Shown here in pieces: positions 5,639-10,609 of a DNA stretch of 11,310 bases. Source of the stretch: Natronospira elongata (GTDB taxonomy: Bacteria; Pseudomonadota; Gammaproteobacteria; Natronospirales; Natronospiraceae); the NCBI RefSeq assembly GCF_034931365.1, contig NZ_JAYGII010000056.1:1-11310 (forward strand), written 5' to 3'. Position 1 is the first letter of the stretch. The number at the start of each line of letters is the position of its first letter. A program made the translations under genes and the position numbers. Under the pieces are notes generated by a model. It made no database searches. It saw only the letters and a program-made list of their open reading frames with translations, and had not been told where the DNA came from.

Positions 5639-6551
5639 AGTCTATATGGCCCAGGTCGCCCTTCTGGTCCGCCTGCTCCCGATTGTTGCCGAGGAGACGG
5701 ATTTCGCCCTGAAAGGCGGAACGGAAATCAACCTGTTCCATCGTGATTTGCCCCGCCTGTCCGTGGATATCGACCTGACCTATCTGCCCATCGGAGAACG
5801 CGCCGCAAGCCTGGCGGCAATTGATGCGGCGATGGATCGCATTGCCAGCAATGTCGAGCGACTTGTGCCGGGCGCCGTACCGAGGCGGATGCCCGGTGGC
5901 GGTGGCCACGAAACCCGGCTTCTCGTCAGGCTTGATCAGGCACAGGTCAAGATCGAAGTGTCCCCGGTGGCACGCGGCACACTGCATGCCCCCAAGGCAA
6001 TGCAGACCAGCGAGACGGTTCAGGAACAATACGGTTATGCCGAGATACAGGTGGTGTCATTCGAGGACCTCTACGGTGGAAAGCTGCATGCCGCGCTGGA
6101 TCGACAGCATCCCCGGGACCTTTTTGACATTGCCCTGTTGTATGAGAATGAAGGCATGGACGATCAATTGCTTCGTGCCTTCCTGGTCTATCTCGCCTGC
6201 TCGAACCGGCCACCTCATGAACTGATCGATCCGGGACTCCCTGATCTGGATCGGGCCTACCTGCAGGAATTTGCAGGCATGACCCGAATCGCTGTATCGG
6301 CAGATGGCCTTCAAGCCACACGCAGCCGATTGATCACGGATATCCAGTCACGACTTGATGAGAATGCAGCCGATTTTCTACTCTCATTGCATGATGGACA
6401 ACCGAATTTCGAAGCAATTGGATTGCCGCAGGCTTTGGACCTGCCTGCAGTGCAATGGAAGCTGAAAAACATACAGCGGCTCGTCAGGGAAAACTCCGAA
6501 AAGCATTCAGAGCAGCGGGAAGCGTTGGAGGCACTGGTTCGGCGGCGGTAG
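5631..6551 (+). CDS. abiEii: AbiEii nucleotidyltransferase toxin (type IV TA)
   Basis: This is the toxin partner, a 306-residue member of the DUF1814 / AbiEii nucleotidyltransferase family. Known members bind GTP or transfer nucleotides (in related enzymes to tRNA acceptor ends) and stop growth on phage infection. The polymerase-beta-like core is clear: LKGGTEINLF (Gly29-Gly30), then the metal-binding SVDIDLTYLP (Asp46 and Asp48), then KIEVSP at about 107-112. The later motif EDLYGGKLHAALDRQHPRDL has Lys151, Asp157 and Asp163. The start at 5631 is chosen over an in-frame ATG at 5583 because GGGAGGT lies just upstream, the family sequence begins here, and it gives the usual 8-bp overlap with the antitoxin gene. 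All visible catalytic residues are present, so the toxin is probably functional and needs the upstream antitoxin. Confidence 0.93.
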   Translation: MREVYMAQVALLVRLLPIVAEETDFALKGGTEINLFHRDLPRLSVDIDLTYLPIGERAASLAAIDAAMDRIASNVERLVPGAVPRRMPGGGGHETRLLVRLDQAQVKIEVSPVARGTLHAPKAMQTSETVQEQYGYAEIQVVSFEDLYGGKLHAALDRQHPRDLFDIALLYENEGMDDQLLRAFLVYLACSNRPPHELIDPGLPDLDRAYLQEFAGMTRIAVSADGLQATRSRLITDIQSRLDENAADFLLSLHDGQPNFEAIGLPQALDLPAVQWKLKNIQRLVRENSEKHSEQREALEALVRRR

Positions 6552-6610
6552 GAATTGACAACTGCTGGCGGAAAATTCCTGAAGGGTTCAGACAGGCCCA
6601 TGGACTCTTC

Positions 6611-6653
6611 CTGGCAAGCGCCGCCCGCCCATAGGGCCCGCTTGATAGGGGCA
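6611..6653 (+). repeat. Orphan CRISPR-repeat fragment joined to a REP arm, downstream of abiEii
   Basis: Bases 6635-6650 (GGCCCGCTTGATAGGG) match the CRISPR repeat exactly for 16 bases and continue to CA after one extra G. The 20 bases before it (6611-6630) match 17 of 20 with the REP right arm at 4318-4337, which also sits just ahead of a repeat remnant. Copy 1 has three bases between the two parts and copy 2 has four. The composite therefore occurs on both sides of the abiE pair in the same orientation. A small hairpin, CACGGCT-GTT-AGCCGTG (6655-6671), follows. Confidence 0.8.
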
Positions 6654-6754
6654 ACACGGCTGTTAGCCGTGCCCTGCACGGGGGAAGTGCCAGTCAGCTC
6701 CGTGCCGGTCGGTGTACAATGAGTGCGGTCCAGATCATCGAAGGAGACGAGACG

Positions 6755-6916
6755 ATGGATTCAAGGGAAAGAGAACGCCGGACTGACTCCGAAGGCCGGA
6801 AGCGGAAGCGTGAACTGACTCCGAAAGAAAGGGCCCTTTACGAGGACCGGGTGGCATCCGAGGCTGCCTGCTTCGAGGTGGTGAAGCCTGGTGGAAAGGG
6901 GCAGGGCCGCAAGTAG
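6755..6916 (+). CDS. Small highly charged hypothetical protein
   Basis: This 53-residue product is not recognised. It is strongly charged: RERERR near the N-terminus, EGRKRKRELTPKERALYEDR in the middle, and a basic Gly-rich end (KPGGKGQGRK). No membrane segment or cysteine cluster is visible. The ATG at 6755 follows AAGGAG (6740-6745), a strong ribosome site. An in-frame ATG at 6719 has none and sits within a possible -10 box, TACAAT (6715-6720). That box would place the transcript start just upstream of the chosen ATG. No good -35 box pairs with it. The composition would fit a disordered nucleic-acid- or ribosome-associated protein, but no function is claimed. Confidence 0.5.
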   Translation: MDSRERERRTDSEGRKRKRELTPKERALYEDRVASEAACFEVVKPGGKGQGRK

Positions 6917-7002
6917 CGCATTCCGCGCCAGACAGTTCATCAGACTTGGTGATGACGCCCTGTTTCCGTGGAACTGATGATTGACTGCATGAGGTGATAA
7001 TC

Positions 7003-7197
7003 ATGTCCAGTGATACGAAAGGCCCGCGTCCGCTGTCTGATGACTGGGTCATGCCCGAGCCGGATGAGCCTGTGAAGACGCCCGGGCAACTTCTGATTGA
7101 AGGCAAGCTCAAGTCGGATGGGGCGAGGCAGTTGGGTTTTGTCGAGCTTGAGACATGGGCTCGGCGTAATTTCCCCGGCCTGGATGGCTCCCACTGA
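7003..7197 (+). CDS. Small hypothetical protein
   Basis: This 64-residue product is not recognised. The ATG at 7003 has GAGGTG (6991-6996) as ribosome site. An in-frame GTG at 6994 overlaps that site and is rejected. The first third is Pro/Asp-rich and probably disordered (LSDDWVMPEPDEPVKTPG), followed by a likely folded part with QLLIEGKLKSDGARQLGFVE and WARRNFPGL. It is separated by 86 bases from the previous small gene on the same strand, and the two could share a transcript. No signal peptide or membrane helix is seen. Confidence 0.55.
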   Translation: MSSDTKGPRPLSDDWVMPEPDEPVKTPGQLLIEGKLKSDGARQLGFVELETWARRNFPGLDGSH

Positions 7198-7235
7198 GCG
7201 ATTCCCGGCTCATCACGCGTCCCCATGATGTTTCT

Positions 7236-7273
7236 GCAGGCTTACATTTATCTAGCCTGATCATGGTCTGATT
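7236..7273 (+). repeat. Diverged copy of the GCAAGCTTGC element, paired with 7562-7599
   Basis: GCAGGCTTAC (7236-7245) differs at two bases from GCAAGCTTGC, and CCTGATCATGGTCTGATT (7256-7273) matches 7582-7599 at 17 of 18 bases. The two parts are 20 bases apart in both copies. This copy ends at the stop codon of the minus-strand microprotein gene, not upstream of an obvious start. Confidence 0.65.
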
Positions 7274-7422
7274 CAACCCGTTCCATCGTGATCCTTCCCG
7301 CCTTTGCGTGGCGATCGGTCTGCCCTTTTTCGATTTTTCCTGTCGGCTCGCCGGGCGAGCCAGACAAGCCCGAGGGATATGACCAGAAGGAGAGCGACCG
7401 TCGAGAGGATATCAATTACCAT
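7273..7422 (-). CDS. Hidden single-pass membrane microprotein
   Basis: This minus-strand ORF encodes 49 residues. One hydrophobic helix (ILSTVALLLVISLGLVW, residues 5-21) is followed directly by a very basic tail (ARRADRKNRKRADR and onward), the positive-inside pattern of a small inner-membrane protein with a cytoplasmic C-terminus. The ATG is at 7422-7420 with AGGTGA five bases upstream (7433-7428). It falls in the otherwise gene-free stretch 7198-7641, which supports it. Its stop touches the repeated element ending at 7273. No family is recognised. An ORF this short could arise by chance, but the ribosome site plus the helix-and-tail design make it plausible. Confidence 0.45.
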   Translation of the reverse strand: MVIDILSTVALLLVISLGLVWLARRADRKNRKRADRSPRKGGKDHDGTG

Positions 7423-7496
7423 AATCGTCACCTGTGGACTGAAAGAATGTCTGTTCAGGACAACTGCATCAAGGCGCCGTTTCCGGGAGATGCGTC

Positions 7497-7511
7497 CCGT
7501 ATCTGATACGG
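7497..7511. promoter_or_regulatory. Palindrome, candidate operator
   Basis: CCGTATC-T-GATACGG is a perfect 7-bp inverted repeat around a single base. It is too tight to form a hairpin, so a dimeric-protein binding site is likelier. It lies 75 bases upstream of the minus-strand microprotein start and about 130 bases upstream of the gene at 7642. The rest of 7423-7641 holds only the element at 7562 and the ribosome site of the next gene. Confidence 0.35.
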
Positions 7512-7561
7512 ATCAGACAGACTGAAAATTGTCGCCCCGGCCAGGTTTACGCAACATTCCT

Positions 7562-7599
7562 GCAAGCTTGCGTTTTGCCAACCTGATCATGGACTGATT
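7562..7599 (+). repeat. GCAAGCTTGC element upstream of the gene at 7642
   Basis: The exact 10-bp palindrome GCAAGCTTGC (7562-7571) is followed after ten bases by CCTGATCATGGACTGATT (7582-7599), repeating the arrangement at 7236-7273. It lies 70 bases ahead of the ATG at 7642, within the probable promoter or 5' leader. Confidence 0.65.
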
Positions 7600-7641
7600 T
7601 ATCGTGTGCTCGAATGGCGAGGAATAACGTCGGGAGCACAC

Positions 7642-8121
7642 ATGACTACACCCATCCAGAATCACTGGCGCCAGGCCTCAGCGGACGCCGGCTGCAATGA
7701 TCGCATCATTCCCTTCCCCGGTCCGTGTCGTCCCCTGGGCCGGCATTATCCGGATATCGCCTACCGCCGCATTCCACACCTTATCGCCGATGCCCTGGAT
7801 CAGAATTCTGGCAGCAATTCCGTGTATTTCCTGCTGTACTTCGATCCCGAGAGACGCGGGCGGGTCTCGCTGACATTACGGCCGGGGCTCGCCGGCGAGC
7901 CGCAAATGCCCTACGACGGTGTGGATGTGAAAGAGGGAGCGCGTCTGGACATGGCGCCGGTGATCCATCTCATTGAGGCGGTTCATTTGCAGATTCTGCG
8001 GGGTCAAGAAGAAGAAAATCCCCATGCCTTCATGGCGCATCGGGATGGCTGGCTGTCGCCCCTGTCGGAGGCTGCAGTGAAGTCGCCCCTGCCCAGAGAT
8101 ATCTATCCGCTGTTGCCCTGA
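7642..8121 (+). CDS. Hypothetical protein
   Basis: This 159-residue product is not recognised. The ATG at 7642 follows CGGGAG (7631-7636). A GTG at 7606 is also in frame but lacks a ribosome site. Visible parts are an N-terminal segment with IIPFPGPCRPLGRHYPDIAY, a hydrophobic strand NSVYFLLYFDPERRGRVSLT (about residues 54-73), a helix APVIHLIEAVHLQILRGQEE, and a Pro-rich end (SPLPRDIYPLLP). No signal peptide or transmembrane helix is seen, so it is probably cytoplasmic. The GCAAGCTTGC palindrome lies 70 bases upstream of it and another copy lies 15 bases past its stop. Confidence 0.7.
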   Translation: MTTPIQNHWRQASADAGCNDRIIPFPGPCRPLGRHYPDIAYRRIPHLIADALDQNSGSNSVYFLLYFDPERRGRVSLTLRPGLAGEPQMPYDGVDVKEGARLDMAPVIHLIEAVHLQILRGQEEENPHAFMAHRDGWLSPLSEAAVKSPLPRDIYPLLP

Positions 8122-8136
8122 GTGCCAGCCGGCCCT

Positions 8137-8146
8137 GCAAGCTTGC
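8137..8146. promoter_or_regulatory. GCAAGCTTGC palindrome upstream of microprotein 8232
   Basis: An exact copy of the 10-bp palindrome, 85 bases before the ATG at 8232. It is followed by CTGAATCATCCAGACTG (8165-8181), which resembles the CTGATCATGGACTG that follows the copy at 7562, though at a different distance. Confidence 0.55.
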
Positions 8147-8231
8147 GAATCCAAAAATTTCCCGCTGAATCATCCAGACTGCATGGCAGTGTTGCCGGGC
8201 AGGATCGACTGCCGCTGAAAAGGAGGATGAC

Positions 8232-8327
8232 ATGTTCTGGATTCTGATGGGTCTGGCCGTGCTTGGCATGTTCAGTGAAGACGACAGCACGAAAGATGCG
8301 GCGCTGATGTTCTGGTTTCTGCGGTGA
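8232..8327 (+). CDS. Hydrophobic microprotein, similar to the one at 10495
   Basis: This 31-residue ORF starts at an ATG with a very strong ribosome site (AAAAGGAGGATGAC directly upstream). The N-terminus MFWILMGLAVLGMF is hydrophobic, then comes an acidic-polar patch (SEDDSTKD), then a hydrophobic end (ALMFWFLR). The start pattern (Met, aliphatic/Phe, Trp, then a run ending near Gly-Leu/Met) and the acidic patch recur in the 26-residue ORF at 10495, which also has a good ribosome site and the same palindrome upstream. The two are probably paralogues, perhaps membrane-associated peptides, leader peptides or toxin-like peptides. Function is unknown. Confidence 0.6.
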   Translation: MFWILMGLAVLGMFSEDDSTKDAALMFWFLR

Positions 8328-8354
8328 TGCCGCTACCGGTGGGTCAGGCGCGCT

Positions 8355-8364
8355 GCAAGCTTGC
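8355..8364. promoter_or_regulatory. GCAAGCTTGC palindrome upstream of the secreted-protein gene
   Basis: An exact copy within CTGCAAGCTTGCA, 109 bases before the ATG at 8474 and 28 bases past the microprotein stop. A further inverted repeat, GGGTG-GTTTTGCT-CACCC (about 8406-8423), and a T-rich run lie between it and the start codon and may be part of the promoter. Confidence 0.55.
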
Positions 8365-8473
8365 ATTGGCTCCGCAGGCAGGGCGGCTGTGATTTGATGT
8401 ATGCCGGGTGGTTTTGCTCACCCTAGGCAAAGTTTGATTTTTTGTTTCACCCAATCAATGAAGGGGATTTGAT

Positions 8474-9220
8474 ATGCGTAGTCTTGTTCTTGCCACCGTG
8501 GCATTTTGTGTTCTGTTTGCCGGCCAGGCTTTTGCCCTGCAGCCCTTCCAGTATGAGCCCGCCATGAAGCATTGGCTATCGCTCTCGGATTATGAGCTGC
8601 AGGATGAAGACAAGCTGGCTCGCTGGTATATCCGGCAGCATCAGCGCCAGGTCTACAACCGCTATCGCAATGACGAGTTCGAGTTCCGTCGGCGGCTTGA
8701 GGCGGCAAAGACCGAGGGGCTTTCCTGGCTGTCGGACGTGAATGATTCACCGTACGTCATGATGGTGAACATCTCCTTTGGAGAATACGACTTCGAGCGG
8801 GAGGCTTTCCCCATCGAGACCCGCTTTGGGGAAGGCTACTATTTCTACCAGAGTGGCAGCGGCGTTTCCGCGCCTTTCGAAAAGCCGGACGGTGCCGCGC
8901 ATGAGCGCCTCGACGAGCTTTCCTCGATGGTGATCATGAGCTTTCGAAACTACGAAGTGATGCAGGATCTTTATCTGCCGATGTCGCCGGAAAAGGCCGA
9001 GGCCTTTGTCGCAGAGCGGCGAAACTCGCGCGGAACGGTGAATCGAAGCCTGCGGCTGCGCCTGGTGGCGGAGGCGCGTGAGGCCGATCTGACCGATGGC
9101 ATTCGCCATCAATTCCGGACCCTGCAGAATGTCATGCGCCTGCGGACTGACATCCAGGAAGCCGCGATCTATCCGGCTGACGGGCGTCTCGACAATCCGC
9201 TCAAAGAGATCGAGATCTAG
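8474..9220 (+). CDS. Secreted/periplasmic protein of unknown function
   Basis: This is a 248-residue product with a clear Sec signal peptide: MRSLVLATVAFCVLFAGQ, then cleavage after AFA (residue 21). The mature part begins LQPFQYEPAMKHWLSLSDYE. It is rich in charged and aromatic residues, with YVMMVNISFGEYDFEREAFP in the centre (a likely beta section), a YYFYQSG motif, and a helical C-terminal half ending LKEIEI. No cysteine remains in the mature protein, and no catalytic motif is recognised. It may belong to one of the DUF families of exported proteins, but I cannot name it with confidence. GAAGGGG (8459-8465) is the ribosome site. It is closed by a strong terminator at 9247-9277, so it ends its transcript. 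Confidence 0.85.
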   Translation: MRSLVLATVAFCVLFAGQAFALQPFQYEPAMKHWLSLSDYELQDEDKLARWYIRQHQRQVYNRYRNDEFEFRRRLEAAKTEGLSWLSDVNDSPYVMMVNISFGEYDFEREAFPIETRFGEGYYFYQSGSGVSAPFEKPDGAAHERLDELSSMVIMSFRNYEVMQDLYLPMSPEKAEAFVAERRNSRGTVNRSLRLRLVAEAREADLTDGIRHQFRTLQNVMRLRTDIQEAAIYPADGRLDNPLKEIEI

Positions 9221-9246
9221 ATCGAAATCCAAAAAGGGGGAGAGCG

Positions 9247-9277
9247 GGCCGGCCCTTCGGGGTCGGCCTGTTTTTTT
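9247..9277 (+). terminator. Rho-independent terminator
   Basis: A 9-bp GC-rich stem (GGCCGGCCC at 9247-9255 with GGGTCGGCC at 9260-9268, one G-T pair) is closed by a TTCG tetraloop and followed by TG and seven T residues (9271-9277). It lies 26 bases past the stop of the secreted-protein gene. Confidence 0.92.
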
Positions 9278-9743
9278 GTTGATTGCATGGCCCTGTCTCG
9301 GTCCCTCAGTGAGCAGGGCACAGTCCAGGTTCAGGATCTACCGTCCCGGGCAATCCCGGTCTCCGGTTACTCGACGACAGCCCCTACTGCTCACCCCGCA
9401 CTACCGAAATGCCACCGCGGCAGTCTCTGCCTTGCTTGTCCTGGCTCGCCCCTGTCAAGGCCGCTGAGCGTACTCAGCGCTTTCCGGGGGCGCCTACATG
9501 AGGCAGCGCAGCAGTGACTTGTGTAGATGCCTGGGCATCGTTTTCAGTGTTCACTGGAGGATGGGGCCGGCGCTGGCCGGCTATCGGGGCATCGTTGGGA
9601 GAGAAGGGAGAGCGATTACTTGCGTGGAGACGGGCAAGGGGAGTGGGGGCGAGCGTTTCGGGGGAGATACAGGGCAGGAGTGACTGGGGTGTCGGGGTCT
9701 GTTGTGGTTTGGTGCGGGGCCCCTCCCTGGGCCCCGTCCTGGT
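9278..9743. other. Gene-free stretch with G-rich part
   Basis: No gene is supported here. The three overlapping plus-strand frames have biased, low-complexity composition and no ribosome site. Contents are an inverted repeat, GCTGAG-CGTA-CTCAGC (9463-9478), a run of G tracts from about 9590 to 9700 with four tracts close together at 9632-9664, and a GC hairpin at 9715-9736 near the minus-strand lipoprotein stop. Confidence 0.45.
9715..9736 (-). terminator. GC hairpin after the lipoprotein gene, possible terminator
   Basis: CGGGGCCC-CTCCCT-GGGCCCCG forms a perfect 8-bp stem just beyond the stop of the minus-strand lipoprotein gene. In that direction it is not followed by a T run, so intrinsic termination would be weak, and it may simply protect the transcript end. 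Confidence 0.35.
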
Positions 9744-10331
9744 TTATGCCTCACCCTGATTGGGCGCTGGTGTCAGGCAGAGCGATTCGGCCTCGAACAG
9801 ATCCTGGAAGTACTCGATCATGTCCCGGGTGCGCTCTACCCGGCCTGATTCGGGGTCCATCCGCTGGGCGTAGAACTTGAGTACGGGGTGGCGGTTCCGG
9901 CCGGGTTCGGCGATCAGCTCCAGGTCGAAGGCGTGCTCCAGTGACATGAAGCGACGGTGGCCCTCCCACTCGAACAGGGCCCGCAGCTGACCGCTCTCAC
10001 CCACCGACAGCTCACTGGCCTCGACCGGGCGACCGGCCCCGCGCAGACTCAGCGGTGGCCAGGGGTCCCGCGGAAACAGGGGGGCGGGCTGGTAGGGCCG
10101 GGTGCGGCTGTAGGCGAGCAACTCCGGTTCATGTTCGTATTCCCTGCCGCGGAATTCGAATATGCTGCCGATCTCGAGCTCGGCCAGTTCCTGGTCGGAC
10201 ATCTCGCAGGGCGCGAGTGCATAGTCGCCCGCCCAGTCGCCCAGGCTCCGGGGGCTCTGTTCACAGCCGGAGAGTACGGTTGCGGAGGCGATGGCGGCGG
10301 CGAGTGCGGCGATATGGCGTGCTTTCAACAT
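9744..10331 (-). CDS. Putative outer-membrane lipoprotein, unknown function
   Basis: This 195-residue product has a lipoprotein signal: MLKARHIAALAAAIASATV, then lipobox LSGC with the lipidated Cys at 23. Residue +2 is Glu, not Asp, which favours the outer membrane. The mature part is acidic (MSDQELAELEIGSIFEFRGR near the start). It continues with EASELSVGESGQLRALFEWE and RFMSLEHAFDLELIAEPG, and ends RDMIEYFQDLFEAESLCLTP with a second Cys. The start at 10331 is chosen because AAGGGG lies upstream and the signal peptide begins there, although the frame is open to 10457. No family is recognised. Its 5' region is divergent from microprotein 10495, and the GCAAGCTTGC palindrome lies between them. 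Confidence 0.85.
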   Translation of the reverse strand: MLKARHIAALAAAIASATVLSGCEQSPRSLGDWAGDYALAPCEMSDQELAELEIGSIFEFRGREYEHEPELLAYSRTRPYQPAPLFPRDPWPPLSLRGAGRPVEASELSVGESGQLRALFEWEGHRRFMSLEHAFDLELIAEPGRNRHPVLKFYAQRMDPESGRVERTRDMIEYFQDLFEAESLCLTPAPNQGEA

Positions 10332-10414
10332 GGGATTCCCCTTTTCATCAGATTCAGACAGTTTGATCACGAACAGGGGCAGTATGGTGGAGCCCTGGAG
10401 ATACCGGCCTTTTC

Positions 10415-10424
10415 GCAAGCTTGC
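10415..10424. promoter_or_regulatory. GCAAGCTTGC palindrome between divergent genes
   Basis: An exact copy centred in the 163-base gap between the minus-strand lipoprotein start (10331) and the microprotein start (10495), 84 and 71 bases from the two ATGs. Being a palindrome, it could serve both. On the plus strand it is followed by CCTGAAAAATCATC, loosely like the sequence after the other copies. Confidence 0.55.
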
Positions 10425-10494
10425 AGCCTGAAAAATCATCGGAAAAGGATGCTTCAATGAGCTCAGGTTTCAGGCTGATGAAAGGGAGAAGGTT

Positions 10495-10575
10495 ATGTTG
10501 TGGTTTCTGATTGGCATGGGGTTCATGAGCTTTCTGGATGGCGGTTCATGGGATGACCCCTTTCGGTGGTGGTGA
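10495..10575 (+). CDS. Hydrophobic microprotein, similar to the one at 8232
   Basis: This 26-residue ORF begins MLWFLIGMGFMSFL, continues DGGSWDDPF and ends RWW. The ribosome site GGGAGAAGG precedes the ATG at a normal distance. The hydrophobic start (MLW.LIGM against MFWILMGL), acidic middle and aromatic-basic end resemble the ORF at 8232, including a palindrome 71-85 bases upstream. Independent conservation of layout supports both being real genes. Five of 26 residues are aromatic Trp or lie in Trp pairs, which is unusual. It might be a membrane peptide; no function is known to me. Confidence 0.6.
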   Translation: MLWFLIGMGFMSFLDGGSWDDPFRWW

Positions 10576-10609
10576 CCGCCAAAGGCGCCCAGGGACGGGC
10601 CCGCCATGA

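Noticed and set aside
5448..6029. 193-codon minus-strand frame opposite abiEi/abiEii
   Set aside because: The plus strand here carries recognised AbiE motifs and the overlap of the two genes; the minus frame has no ribosome site or homology by eye.
4339..6653. Repeat remnants at 4339 and 6635 as tracrRNA anti-repeats
   Set aside because: They lie in the same orientation as the array repeats, there is no Cas9 or Cas12 gene, and the flanks lack a tracr-like terminator.
7288..7525. Plus-strand frames of 72-73 codons in the 7198-7641 gap
   Set aside because: No ribosome site and no recognisable composition; the minus-strand microprotein frame fits this stretch better.
8747..9232. 161-codon minus-strand frame opposite the secreted protein
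   Set aside because: Shadow of a gene with a clear signal peptide, ribosome site and terminator on the plus strand.
9278..9880. Overlapping plus-strand frames of 61-123 codons after the terminator
   Set aside because: They follow a strong terminator, have no ribosome site, and the last overlaps the 3' end of the lipoprotein gene on the other strand.
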